This document shows, in pieces, positions 55,889 through 64,000 of a stretch of DNA of 64,000 nt. How positions within the stretch are numbered: position 1 is the first letter of the stretch; every line of letters starts with the position of its first letter. Under the pieces are notes generated by a model that searched no databases, had not been told where the DNA came from, and saw only the letters and a program-made list of their open reading frames with translations. A program made the translations under genes and the position numbers. The stretch covers positions 4,007,501-4,071,500 of the forward strand of contig NZ_CP095061.1 in NCBI RefSeq assembly GCF_022921055.1. Direction: 5' to 3'. Origin of the DNA: Hymenobacter volaticus (GTDB lineage Bacteria > Bacteroidota > Bacteroidia > Cytophagales > Hymenobacteraceae).

Positions 55889-56479
55889 ATGTCTTTTCGC
55901 CGAGTTTCTATAATTGCTGCTGCGGCTCTGCTGTTTTGTACAGTTGCGGTAGGTGTGGCCCGTGCCCAAGGCGACCGTACTGTTAGCGACTTCAGCTTGA
56001 AGAACAGTGCCAATGCAGAGGTGGCTCTACGCAGTTACGCAGGTAACAAGGCGGTTGTGGTCGTATTCGTCAATCCGAACTGCGCCTTCACCCGCTTGTA
56101 TCAGGCGCGTCTTTCGGCACTAAGCTCTCAGTATAGTGGCAATGGCGTGCAGTTTCTATTCATTGAAGCGCCCATCAACCTCGATGCCAGTGCTGGTGCC
56201 GAAGCAAAAGCTGCCGGTGCCGATTTGCCTTTACTCAACGACGAAGGGCAAAAAGTAAGCACGCTGCTAGGAGCCTCCAAAACGCCCGAAGCTGTGGTAT
56301 TGCAGCCCGTTGGTAGTGGCTTTGCTGTACGCTACAAAGGTGCCATCGACGATAATCCGCAGATGGAAGGCTTCGCCAAGGAACATTACTTGCAGCAAGT
56401 CCTCGACAACCTTCTGGCCGGTCGGCCGGCTGGCGTCCCCGACAAACGCGCCGCTGGCTGCCTTATCAAGCGGAATTAA
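55889..56479 (+). CDS. Exported redoxin (AhpC/TSA-like)
   Basis: A 196-residue protein with a signal peptide (residues 2-24, ending ARAQ). The mature part has the thioredoxin/peroxiredoxin fold: KAVVVVFVNPNCAFTRLYQARL near 54 holds one cysteine in an NPNC-x-F-T setting, where a second Cys of CxxC is replaced, and the last cysteine is in AAGCLIKRN at the C-terminus. A peroxidase or thiol-transfer role in the periplasm is inferred, with the C-terminal cysteine as a possible resolving residue. The ATG at 55889 is preferred to the TTG at 55883. A perfect terminator follows. Confidence 0.8.
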   Translation: MSFRRVSIIAAAALLFCTVAVGVARAQGDRTVSDFSLKNSANAEVALRSYAGNKAVVVVFVNPNCAFTRLYQARLSALSSQYSGNGVQFLFIEAPINLDASAGAEAKAAGADLPLLNDEGQKVSTLLGASKTPEAVVLQPVGSGFAVRYKGAIDDNPQMEGFAKEHYLQQVLDNLLAGRPAGVPDKRAAGCLIKRN

Positions 56480-56498
56480 GATCTGCTACTACATACAA

Positions 56499-56534
56499 AA
56501 AAGCCCTTGACTACCTATTTAGTCAAGGGCTTTT
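56499..56534. terminator. Bidirectional terminator, perfect 14-bp stem
   Basis: Bases 56499-56512 and 56521-56534 pair perfectly with A and T feet, between the convergent redoxin and SirB1-like genes. Confidence 0.85.
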
Positions 56535-56596
56535 GCTTTTCAGAAACTGAAACTTACCAAACGAATACTGCGCGCTTGGTTTGCAGGGAAGCTTTC

Positions 56597-57472
56597 TTAT
56601 TCCTCCCCCAGCGACGCGTCGGTAGCGGGCTGCTGTTCTTCGGTGAGAATAGCCAGCAGCTTATTCACCTCGGCGGCTTTAGCGGGCTCTTGTAACTTTT
56701 CGAAACTCAACTGCAAGTTGCGCAATGCCCGCCGCACAATGTCGATGTGTGAGCAGGGCTCATAGAAAATGTCGTTGGGCGTTAGGTTGAGTTGTGCCAC
56801 GTAGTGCTCGATGTCGGTGCGCGAAAGCACCAGGCCACGGTTGTAGCAGTTGATGTAGAACGGCTCCACATCGAGGTCGTCGAGGCGGTAGGTGAGCACA
56901 AACAGGTTAGGCAAGTTTACGCCGTAGATGGGCAGATTTAGGCGCTGCGCCACCAGCAAATAGATAACGCAGAGCGTAAGCGGATTGCCCCGGCGGGTTT
57001 CCAGTACGCGCTGCAACATGGAGTTGGCCGGCGAATGGAAATTTTGGGTGTTGGCCGCGAACTTGTGCGTCTTGAACAGCACGTAGTTTAGAGCTTGTAC
57101 TTGGTCGGCGGGGTGCATTTCGGGCTTGAGCAAGGTCCAAACCTCGAAGCGCAACTGCTCGATGGCGCGGTTGAGCACTTGCAAATCGGCATCGGGGTAC
57201 TGATATGAATTCAGCAGCCACATGCCCTCAATCAAATTTTCGCTGCCCGAGTCGCGCCATACGCGCAGGCGTTGCTGCAAGCCCTCAAATTGCAATCTAT
57301 GAATTAGGTCCTCCAGCCGTTGCTGTTGCTGCGAGTCAAGGGTTTCTTCCCATGATTCCTCTAAGAACGGAATCAGGCTTTCCCCGAGCGTTTGAATCTT
57401 CTCCTGAATCTGCGGCGCGACTTCGGGGTCATCGAGCAGGGAGATAAGCGCCTTAATTTCTTTGTTGGTCAT
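56597..57472 (-). CDS. SirB1/transglutaminase-like family protein
   Basis: A 291-residue protein of the SirB1 (transglutaminase-like core, DUF) family. The region from about 85 to 175 carries LNSYQYPDADLQVLNRAIEQL, a following NYVLFKTHKFAANTQNFHSP and RRGNPLTLCVIYLLVAQRLNLPIYGVNLPNLFVL near 163-195, which is the family core. The C-terminal part (NLQLSFEKLQEPAKAAEV) is helical and TPR-like. Function is not established; SirB1 proteins are often near protoporphyrinogen or prf genes, which is not the case here. A clear ATG start. Confidence 0.8.
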   Translation of the reverse strand: MTNKEIKALISLLDDPEVAPQIQEKIQTLGESLIPFLEESWEETLDSQQQQRLEDLIHRLQFEGLQQRLRVWRDSGSENLIEGMWLLNSYQYPDADLQVLNRAIEQLRFEVWTLLKPEMHPADQVQALNYVLFKTHKFAANTQNFHSPANSMLQRVLETRRGNPLTLCVIYLLVAQRLNLPIYGVNLPNLFVLTYRLDDLDVEPFYINCYNRGLVLSRTDIEHYVAQLNLTPNDIFYEPCSHIDIVRRALRNLQLSFEKLQEPAKAAEVNKLLAILTEEQQPATDASLGEE

Positions 57473-57732
57473 GTAGCAATAAGGGGTGCCGGGAGGGCAG
57501 AAGCGGCGGATGTAACAAATTAAAGCATCTGATACGGTATCACCGCTGTCAGTTGCCTAGGTTTAACAGTACCCAAGGGGTGGATTGTTCAATTTAAAGT
57601 AGGTTTACGACATATCGAAGAACTAGTACACAACTTCCCCTTGGCTGGCTGCATAACAACTGATTTTATACCGGTTTGCAACCACTAAATCAGGGTCTGT
57701 GCTGCCTAACTACCCATCTGTCTTACACAGAA

Positions 57733-57787
57733 AACCGGGCTTACTGTACATACCGCAAGCTAATGCGGCAGTACAGTAAGCCCGGTT
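57733..57787 (-). terminator. Long hairpin, 17-bp perfect stem with inner stem
   Basis: AACCGGGCTTACTGTAC at 57733-57749 pairs with its perfect complement at 57771-57787, and CCGCA/TGCGG inside form a second stem. It lies downstream of the GIN-domain gene and should end the ABC-GntR-GIN operon. Confidence 0.7.
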
Positions 57788-57789
57788 AA

Positions 57790-57819
57790 GGGTTGTGCGA
57801 GTTGCAGCTCGCACGACCC
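57790..57819. terminator. Second hairpin, 12-bp stem
   Basis: GGGTTGTGCGAG at 57790-57801 pairs with CTCGCACGACCC at 57808-57819 (one G-T pair). It is tandem with the longer hairpin. Confidence 0.6.
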
Positions 57820-57873
57820 GACTATAAGTTGGTGAGCTTCCCGCTTATGGTGCCACCAACTTCACTCACCTTC

Positions 57874-58604
57874 TTATTTAGCTAAGGCGCGCAAGGCCGC
57901 CCCCGACAGTTCCACTTGTGCACTGTCGCTGAACTGCCAGCGCAGGCCGGGCAGCGCCAAATTATTTGCTACAAGCCTGCCCCGTTCTTCCACCCGCATA
58001 TTGGTAGCGCCTAGTTGATTGTCAGGATTCAATTCCAATGCAGCGGTACTCCCGAGGTGTTGCCTACTACTGCTCGTAGCCGCCCGAGGTGGTTGCCAGC
58101 CAGTATCACACGGGACGTATGGTTTTGGACCAGTTGCAAGCTGTCTTGTGCGAAGCCTTTTACCATCAAAAACATCATGTTAGGCTGGTTTTCCCGCATG
58201 GTGGTCTGGGTGCTACCCGCGCGCGTGTAGGTGGTACCAGTTGTCAAGGAGGTTAGGCGCGGACAACGAATGATAACTGCTTCACCCTGACCCAAATACT
58301 TTTCCTTTTCAGGATAGTTCAGCGTGAGAGTGAGTTTGTCACCTTCCTGCTTTGCGCGCACAAACTCGGTGGCTTCCTTATTTACATACACGGCGAAGGG
58401 CCCGGACTCCACGCGCACGCGCATTGCGCCCGCCGCGGGCACATCAAGCGTATTGAAGTCGCGCAGTGGCAACACATTGTAGTTACTTAGCGGGTCTTTG
58501 AAGGTGCCGCGCTGATACTCGGCCCGTAAGGCGGCATTGTAAGTAGTAAGTGAACCAATTAATACCATGCCGGCGGCGGTCAGAAACTTGAGGCTGTTTT
58601 TCAT
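57874..58604 (-). pseudogene. GIN-domain (DUF2807-like) protein, broken by one-base frameshift
   Basis: Read as one gene it gives 243 residues: an N-terminal membrane/signal stretch (LKFLTAAGMVLIGSLT) followed by a beta-rich body (NTLDVPAAGAMRVRVESGPFAV, VIIRCPRLTSLTTGTTYTRAGS, VILAGNHLGRLRAVVGNTSG). The published frame ends too early at 58029; adding one base at CCC 58051-58053 restores STAALELNPDNQLGATN... through to ELSGAALRALAK and the stop at 57874. The hidden 3' part shows normal coding sense. The gene overlaps the GntR gene by 4 bp (ATGA), so translational coupling is likely. Function unknown; GIN proteins often face the periplasm. Confidence 0.8.
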
Positions 58605-58992
58605 GAGTGCGGAGTGGAAGCGGGTTCGGGGTGTTCGGCCAGAAACTGGTTGTACCGTTCTTGCACTTCGGGCAGGTCGACGCCTAGCAGCCGAATAGTG
58701 CGGAAGAAAGTAGGTAGCTCCTGCTGCAAAAAGCGCGCTTTGCGTTGCTCCTGCACACGTTTTGGTCCGTCGGGGGTTACAAAAAAGCCGATGCCGCGCT
58801 TGTTGTAAATCACCTGTTGGTTCTGAAGGTACTCGTAGGTCCGCATCACCGTGTTGGGGTTCACCTGCAAGTCGACGGCCAACTCCCGAACCGACGGAAT
58901 TTTGTCGTCGGGGGCCACTGGCCCCGCAGGATATGCTCGCTCACATACCCGGCTATTTGCAGGTAGATGGCTTCGTTTTCGTTGAAATCCAT
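58601..58992 (-). pseudogene. GntR family transcriptional regulator (YtrA-like), broken by one-base frameshift
   Basis: Read as one gene it gives 130 residues starting MDFNENEAIYLQIAGYVSEHILRGQW at an ATG at 58992, then DDKIPSVRELAVDLQVNPNT, the winged helix-turn-helix with R-E-L-A recognition elements, and a short C-terminal helix region of the YtrA subgroup. The N-terminal frame is cut at GGGGG 58910-58914, where six G are expected; without the missing base the first 27 residues run into a wrong frame, and the intact downstream frame opens without a convincing start. It lies inside an operon with the ABC transporter and probably represses it. Confidence 0.85.
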
Positions 58993-59015
58993 ATAATCAA
59001 CTAGCTCCCGCTAGG

Positions 59016-59789
59016 CTATAGTTGTTTTTCGGTTAGGCGGGCATATGCACCTGCCCACAGCAAGATGGCTAGCACCAGTGGCACCAATCCAAACAGCTGT
59101 TTTTGGCTGTCAGGCAGCGCCAATTGAAAGAATTGCTCGCCCGATGGTATCAAGACATCACCAAATGGCAGGGTCGCTCTTATCTCTGGGTTCAACAAGT
59201 TTTTCAGTATCTGCATATTGAGCACGACCAATACAGTTATCACCCCAAAAGCAGCGAAAGCCGTCTTGATAACGTGTAGCCGGTTGAAGTAGATGGCGCC
59301 CCACATAGCCACTCCGTGCGCCAAAGCATACATGAGCAGTAGCCCAAGTGGTATCCTCGGATTGGCTGTAAAATCGAGTAACTGATGCGGATAGTTTTCT
59401 CTTCCTAGCTGTAAGGCAAGGGCATCCATGGCAAAAAACACTACCGTAAACACAAGCAGAAACACAGGCATCGAGTACAGCCATACCACCAAGTACTTTT
59501 CGAAGTGCGAGGCAGGTAGTAGCAGTGCAGGTGCTGCCCGGCGCTGGTCACCGATAGCCGTAAAGACGGAAGACGTAAACACGGCGCCAGCTGCCAGCAT
59601 AAAGAAACCAAACATGATCAGCTGCAAATCCATGGATAATGGCCGTCGGGTGGCGTAAGTCAGCCACGCTAGCACGATAATTAGCGTACCGGTCAGCACA
59701 GCCGTTCCCATTAAATAGGTTCGCAAGTTTTCGACGGTGTGCTTGCGCAGCAGGCGCGAGAAGCGCGAAAAATCAAATTGCTGGTTCAT
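59016..59789 (-). CDS. ABC transporter permease-like membrane protein
   Basis: A 257-residue membrane protein with about six helices (near 28-48, 57-80, 102-125, 147-170, 180-200 and 228-250), no recognisable catalytic motif, and a cytoplasmic N-terminal lead (NQQFDFSRFSRLLRKHTVEN). It overlaps the ATPase gene by 17 bp and is the obvious membrane partner. Together with the GntR regulator of the YtrA kind this resembles bacitracin/stress-type ABC systems, but the cargo is unknown. The N-terminal pattern is shared by ABC-2 type permeases of Bacteroidota. Confidence 0.75.
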   Translation of the reverse strand: MNQQFDFSRFSRLLRKHTVENLRTYLMGTAVLTGTLIIVLAWLTYATRRPLSMDLQLIMFGFFMLAAGAVFTSSVFTAIGDQRRAAPALLLPASHFEKYLVVWLYSMPVFLLVFTVVFFAMDALALQLGRENYPHQLLDFTANPRIPLGLLLMYALAHGVAMWGAIYFNRLHVIKTAFAAFGVITVLVVLNMQILKNLLNPEIRATLPFGDVLIPSGEQFFQLALPDSQKQLFGLVPLVLAILLWAGAYARLTEKQL

Positions 59790-60627
59790 GGGAAGGATGC
59801 AGTAAATGAGTTGCTAAAGCAGCACTATCGTTGATTAAGGCGTTGAAGAGCAGTTCCAAATCGACCCGGCTTGGCAGTCCGGCCGGGTTGGGCCAGATGC
59901 CTTGCAGCCCGCGTATGGAAGCTTCTGCATAAATTGGGGTAGCGGCTTCGTCAGGTCGCGCTGTGCCAAAGCGTAAGCGCTCTGCTAAATCGTCGATGCT
60001 TTGGTTGAGCACAATCTGGCGGTCATGCACCACAACCACCGTATCAATTAGGGCGTCGAGGTCGCGCACCTGGTGGGTCGAGATAATAATACACCGCTCC
60101 TCCCCTAACGCTGAGGCCACGATTTTGCGAAACTGCGCTTTCGATGGAATGTCGAGGCCATTGGTGGGCTCATCGAGCACGAGTAAACTTGTGTTGGTAG
60201 CCAGAGCAAAGGCAATCATAAACTTCTTCTGCTGCCCATAGGATAGCGCCTGTAGTCGGCCTTGAGCTGGCACTTCCAGTTCGTGCAAGTAAGTAGCTAG
60301 TTGGTCCCGGTCGAAGCGAGGATAGAAGGGCGCCGTACTTGCCACAAACTGCTCGAACGTTATTGCGGGCACATACACCTCTTCGGGAAGAAAGAACAGA
60401 TCAGCCAGCATATCAGGTCGGCGCTCAGCTGATGGCTGCCCATGCACCGTGCACGTTCCCGACCATGGAAAGGCCAGCCCCACCATACACTTAAGTAGCG
60501 TAGACTTGCCCGCGCCGTTTTTACCTAACAGACCATAAATGTGCCCGCGCGTAAGGCTTAGGCTAAGTTCTTCGAAAAGCGGTGTCCGGCGAGAGTACCC
60601 AAATCGAAGGTGCTGGATGGTAACCAT
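59773..60627 (-). CDS. ABC transporter ATP-binding protein
   Basis: A 284-residue ATPase. Walker A is LLGKNGAGKSTLLK near 35, the Q-loop region FFLPEEVYVPAITFEQF near 80, the signature LSYGQQKKFMIAFAL near 130 (Q in place of the usual G-G), Walker B and the adjacent glutamate in LLVLDEPTNGLD near 152, and the switch histidine in IISTHQVRDL near 184. The domain is of the ABC-2 exporter kind (YtrB-like). It leads the operon followed by the permease, GntR and GIN genes. An ATG start is clear. Confidence 0.92.
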   Translation of the reverse strand: MVTIQHLRFGYSRRTPLFEELSLSLTRGHIYGLLGKNGAGKSTLLKCMVGLAFPWSGTCTVHGQPSAERRPDMLADLFFLPEEVYVPAITFEQFVASTAPFYPRFDRDQLATYLHELEVPAQGRLQALSYGQQKKFMIAFALATNTSLLVLDEPTNGLDIPSKAQFRKIVASALGEERCIIISTHQVRDLDALIDTVVVVHDRQIVLNQSIDDLAERLRFGTARPDEAATPIYAEASIRGLQGIWPNPAGLPSRVDLELLFNALINDSAALATHLLHPSHEPAI

Positions 60628-60981
60628 GCGCTTATTGTTTTAGTGTACTATGTATCTAATACACCGTAAACGTACAGGCTATATCTCGAATAGCAAATTT
60701 TTATTTCACTTTCTTTTCAATGGCAAATAGCAGCTATCCCATGGTGCTGCAGCTACGATTCTCAACTGGGCCATTAGAATTGGCACTATGGAATGCCGCT
60801 ACTATCTGTATAGATGGCGATGTAGACTAACGACTAAAAACAGCCTCTGTAACTGTTATACCAAAGAAAAGCCGTTACTGTCGACTGCGACAACAACGGC
60901 TTTTCTTTGGTGTAGCATTATTACCTACTACTTCTGCGCTGCGATGGGAAGCAGCTTTGTGAAGCCATATAAGTAGCCAGC
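60628..60981. other. 354-bp intergenic region with a long hairpin
   Basis: It lies upstream of the ABC operon and downstream of the gene at 60982. The AT-rich left part should contain the ABC operon promoter. It holds the hairpin at 60860-60911; nothing else was recognised. Confidence 0.5.
60860..60911 (-). terminator. Long hairpin, 17-bp perfect stem
   Basis: ACCAAAGAAAAGCCGTT at 60860-60876 pairs perfectly with 60895-60911, with an inner GTCG/CGAC stem. It lies about 70 bp downstream of the gene ending at 60982. Confidence 0.7.
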
Positions 60982-61449
60982 CTAACCTAATAAACCGGCT
61001 AATCCTTTCACGTTCAGCCGCGCAAATTTCTTCACCCGCTCAAACTTAGCAGCCACTTCCTGTAGCTCCTCATCTTCGGGTAGCTTGGTAGGCACGTGCG
61101 TATTTAGCAGTTCGAATATGGAGGCCGCTATGTCCATGTAGCCAAGAATCAATAAATACAGTTGCTTCTTCTGGTCCTCGGAATAGCCTTTAGTCCGGAT
61201 TGCTTTGGCTAGGGTGTCTAGCTGTGTGGTTTCGTCGCTGTAAAGGTCACGCAACGCATTGCGAGACTTCGCAAAATCGTCTTGCTGCTCCTGAGTTGCT
61301 GCATGCAAGGCAAAGGGAAATTCATCGACAAAGGCTGTAGCCGCTAAGAAGCTTTTTTCAGCACTATATACAGCGGCTAAGTGCTTCTGCAAACTGGTCC
61401 ACAGGCCAGTTCGAGCCTTTTCGAAGGCGGCAGTATTAGGATCGGTCAC
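60982..61449 (-). CDS. Helical protein of unknown function
   Basis: A 155-residue soluble, mostly alpha-helical protein (TGLWTSLQKHLAAVYSAEKSFL, QQDDFAKSRNALRDLYSDETTQLD, EELQEVAAKFERVKKFARLN). I do not recognise the family. It begins with GTG (MTDPNTAAFEKARTG), with no better start nearby. There is no signal peptide or membrane helix and no obvious partner gene. Confidence 0.65.
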   Translation of the reverse strand: MTDPNTAAFEKARTGLWTSLQKHLAAVYSAEKSFLAATAFVDEFPFALHAATQEQQDDFAKSRNALRDLYSDETTQLDTLAKAIRTKGYSEDQKKQLYLLILGYMDIAASIFELLNTHVPTKLPEDEELQEVAAKFERVKKFARLNVKGLAGLLG

Positions 61450-61604
61450 GTTCGTTTCAGGTCAGGATGGGAAACAAAGGTAAGCGACCCATCTCTGCTT
61501 CTATATTTAAAAGCTATTCCATGCAGGCCAACTGATAATGGTTCCGAAACGCCATAGTCCCATTAAACCAGCCGATACCGCGGAGCGACAGCAATAAATT
61601 ACCA

Positions 61605-62039
61605 TCAAATGTCCTCTCTAAACCAAATCAATACTACAATGGGACTGAGATGAGGAATAACTACGATCAAGAACCCGAGAAGACCATCGACATACCATCT
61701 ATAGGAAGGCGGCTTTTTGTCCCACCGGGTTGCAATAATAATGTGGCGACCAGTCAATGCCTTTGTTAGAACATCTACTGGCAACAGCAACACCAAAAAC
61801 ACAAGGGGCATAATAAGCCCAATGGCAGGTGTACCATGCTGATATAGGTACATTCCTCCTGCACCACACAGAATAGTTGCTGCTACATGCAAGCAGCACA
61901 CTTTCAAGTTAAACAATTTATTGTAAGGTGCTTTCTCAGGCATACCTGACCAACTGGTCGTCATGAAAAATATATAACTAAATCCTACAAAAAAGCTCCA
62001 TCCAGCTATAGTTGCGCTATGTGAATCTAAAGGCCTCAT
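61605..62039 (-). CDS. Small membrane protein of unknown function
   Basis: A 144-residue protein with about four hydrophobic helices (WSFFVGFSYIFF, VCCLHVAATILCGAGGMYL, IGLIMPLVFLVLLLPVDVL, LLGFLIVVIPHLSPIVVLIWF). It is AT-richer than the surrounding genes. Its ATG overlaps the stop of the acyl-CoA carboxylase gene by 4 bp (ATGA), so it is probably translated from that transcript. I cannot assign a family. Confidence 0.6.
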   Translation of the reverse strand: MRPLDSHSATIAGWSFFVGFSYIFFMTTSWSGMPEKAPYNKLFNLKVCCLHVAATILCGAGGMYLYQHGTPAIGLIMPLVFLVLLLPVDVLTKALTGRHIIIATRWDKKPPSYRWYVDGLLGFLIVVIPHLSPIVVLIWFREDI

Positions 62040-63663
62040 ACCTGAATCACGCCCACATTGTAGGCCTTTTCAATAGGCGCGTGGTTGGCCATGGAAATGC
62101 CTTGAGAAATCACTTTGCGGGTTTCTAGTGGATCGATAATAGCGTCTACCCATAGGCGGGCGGCGGCGTAGTAAGGAGAAAGTTGCTCTTCGTAGCGAGC
62201 TTTGATACGGTCCAGCAGTTCCTTCTCGGCTTCGGGCGTAATGACTTCACCTTTGGCTTTGAGTGAGGCTACCTGAATTTGGAGGAGCGTGTTGGCGGCG
62301 GCGGCTCCACTCATTACGGCTAGTTGGGCGGTGGGCCAAGCCACGATAAGACGCGGGTCATACGCTTTGCCACACATGGCGTAGTTGCCGGCCCCATAGC
62401 TGTTGCCGATTATCACCGAGAATTTGGGTACCACCGAATTACTCATGGCGTTTACCATCTTGGCGCCGTCCTTGATGATGCCGCCGTGCTCGGACTGCGA
62501 ACCAACCATAAAACCCGATACATCGTGCAGGAACACCAGCGGGATGCGCTTTTGGTTGCAGTTCATAATGAAGCGTGCCGCCTTGTCAGCCGAGTCAGAA
62601 TAGATAACGCCGCCCATTTGCATAGCGCCCTTTTTCGTTTTTACAATCTTGCGTTGGTTGGCCACAATGCCCACGGCCCACCCATCAATGCGTGCTAACC
62701 CGCAGAGTAGCGTCTGGCCGTAGAGGTCTTTGTAAGGCTCAAACTCCGAATCATCAACCAAACGCCGAATGATGTCCATCATGTCGTAGGGCTTCACCCG
62801 GTCAGCGGGCAGCAAGCCGTAGATTTCCTCGGGCTTCTCTTTAGGTGATGTAGGAGCCTTACGTGAGAAACCAGCCGTAGCCTGTCCGCCCATCTTGTCG
62901 AAGATGTTGCGGATGTGGTCGAGGCATTCTTCATCGTTGGCGAACTTGTAATCCGTAACACCGGAAATTTCGGAGTGAGTGGTTGCACCACCCAAGGTTT
63001 CGTTATCGATGGTTTCGCCAATGGCTGACTTTACCAGATAGGAACCTGCTAGGAAAACCGAGCCGGTGCCGTCTACGATCATGGCCTCGTCGCTCATGAT
63101 GGGTAAATAGGCTCCACCAGCCACGCACGGACCCATGATAGCGGCAAGCTGCACGATGCCCATGCTGCTCATCACGGCGTTGTTGCGGAAAATGCGGCCG
63201 AAGTGCTCTTTATCAGGGAAAATTTCGTCCTGCATGGGCAGGTATACTCCCGCCGAATCGACGAGGTAGATGATGGGTAACTTATTTTCAATGCTGATTT
63301 CCTGAGCCCGCAGGTTTTTCTTGGCCGTAATCGGAAACCAAGCTCCAGCTTTCACGGTGGCATCGTTGGCTACGACCACACACTGCCGCCCCTGCACGTA
63401 ACCTACTACCACAACCACGCCCCCGCTAGGGCAGCCGCCTTCCTCCTGGTACATCCCCTCCCTGCAAAGGCCCCGATTTCAATGGTTTCGGAATCCTTGT
63501 CCAATAGGTAGTCGATACGCTCTCGGGCAGTAAGCTTGCCTTTGGCTTTATGAGCGGCAATTCGTTTTTCGCCGCCACCGAGCTGTGCTTTCTTTAAGCG
63601 TTGGCTGAGTTGAAAATTTAGCTGTTTGAGTAGATCGTCGTTTTTGTTGAATTCGAGGTTCAT
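62036..63663 (-). pseudogene. Acyl-CoA carboxylase beta subunit (carboxyltransferase), broken by one-base frameshift
   Basis: Read as one gene it gives 542 residues, the normal size of biotin-dependent acyl-CoA carboxylase beta subunits. The N-terminal frame (MNLEFNKNDDLLKQLNF...KLTARERIDYLLD...IEIGAFAG) runs off at CCC 63460-63462, where four C are expected; the main frame continues GMYQEEGGCPSGGVVVVVGYVQG to the C-terminus. Oxyanion and acyl-CoA segments include FGRIFRNNAVMSSMGIVQLAAIMGPCVAGGAYLP and VSGFMVGSQSEHGGIIKDGAKM. The closest family looks like methylcrotonyl/propionyl-CoA carboxylase. Given the mutase in this window, propionyl-CoA is an attractive substrate, but no alpha (biotin carboxylase) subunit is present to confirm it. 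Confidence 0.88.
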
Positions 63664-63791
63664 GCGGGTGGGAATGGGTAGGTAGGCAGAAAGCAGTAAA
63701 ACGTTGAAACTGTGCGCTTGCCTTTTTGCTTAGGCATTTAGAAGCGCAGGCTCACTGTTCTATTACTGCTTCACTGTAGGGTAGGAAGCAA

Positions 63792-63817
63792 GAAATCCGC
63801 CTGTTGGGGCGGATTTC
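63792..63817 (-). terminator. Terminator of the right-edge gene
   Basis: GAAATCCGCC at 63792-63801 pairs with GGCGGATTTC at 63808-63817; on the minus strand it is followed by TTGCTTCC. It separates the partial gene from the carboxylase gene. Confidence 0.7.
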
Positions 63818-63862
63818 AAAGGTAGATAATGTGGGTCGGTTCTACGCCGACTGGGTCTAAGG

Positions 63863-64000
63863 TCACTTCTGTACGGCCGAATCAGAAGGCTGCAGAGTAG
63901 GTGTGGAAGTCACCTTTTTGGTTTCTATTTCTGTTTCTCCGTTAGGCTTCTTTTCCACTTCCTTCTTCACTTTCTCCTTGCCACCACCGAACACCGAGAA
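63863..64000 (-). CDS. 3' end of a gene cut by the window edge
   Basis: An open minus-strand frame enters from the right edge and ends at the TGA at 63863-63865. It codes at least 45 residues, very rich in Lys, Glu and Thr (FSVFGGGKEKVKKEVEKKPN, then GETEIETKKVTSTPTLQPSDSAVQK). This low-complexity tail resembles ends of exported or membrane-anchored Bacteroidota proteins, but no family can be named. A terminator lies about 45 bp further on. Confidence 0.6.
   Translation of the reverse strand, partial: FSVFGGGKEKVKKEVEKKPNGETEIETKKVTSTPTLQPSDSAVQK

Larger units (their letters stand above)
57473..57873. other. 401-bp intergenic region with two hairpins
   Basis: It lies between the SirB1-like start and the GIN-domain gene end. 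It holds the hairpins at 57733-57787 and 57790-57819 that end the operon to the right. No coding sequence was recognised. Confidence 0.6.

Overview
The window looks like chromosomal DNA of a Bacteroidota bacterium, most likely Hymenobacter or a close relative (Cytophagales). The evidence is the moderately GC-rich coding sequence, the family content (a PorE-like OmpA/PD40 protein, DUF6702, DUF5723, DUF5916, GH3-like enzyme, DUF4097 proteins), a promoter of the Bacteroidota type (TTTG, 20 bp, TAnnTTTG) and perfect-stem terminators between convergent genes. No rRNA, tRNA, CRISPR array, transposase or prophage was recognised.

Layout. 1-5.3 kb: 3' end of a PorE-like OmpA protein, then DUF6702, rseP, dxr and a GreA/GreB-like protein on the minus strand. 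5.8-12.8 kb: a hybrid sensor kinase tail to tail with a single-domain response regulator, a HAD-like protein, a GH3-like enzyme, an OsmC protein and small membrane proteins. 12.8-16.3 kb: dnaA and a 5'-nucleotidase split into two exported proteins. 16.5-20.7 kb: both methylmalonyl-CoA mutase subunits. 20.7-23.1 kb: an AT-rich patch with an orphan gene, a possible immunity-like protein and a GH16 glycosidase. 23.5-41.9 kb: mixed housekeeping and envelope genes (adenylate cyclase, two SDRs, DoxX, ankyrin, J-domain membrane protein, FAD reductase, alpha/beta hydrolase, L,D-transpeptidase, CoA-type NUDIX, DUF5723, MeaB). 41.9-52.1 kb: a minus-strand envelope block with DUF5916, an M56 peptidase and its BlaI repressor, three DUF4097 proteins, and an anti-sigma/ECF sigma pair. 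52.4-64 kb: folB, a DivIVA-domain protein, WD40, a phosphopantetheinyl transferase, a redoxin, a SirB1-like protein, an ABC-GntR-GIN operon, an acyl-CoA carboxylase beta subunit, and a gene cut by the right edge.

How genes work together. Mutase, MeaB and the acyl-CoA carboxylase beta subunit are parts of propionyl-CoA/methylmalonyl-CoA metabolism, scattered over 47 kb. The BlaI-M56 pair carries three operator-like inverted repeats placed on a good Bacteroidota promoter. The sigma/anti-sigma/DUF4097 block reads as an envelope-stress or surface module.

A striking technical or biological feature is that eight minus-strand genes are each broken by the loss of exactly one base, nearly always in a G or C run. 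Adding one base restores a full-length frame in every case. This points to homopolymer under-calling in the assembly unless raw reads show otherwise. REP-like palindromes occur near 18.4, 30.5 and 37.4 kb.
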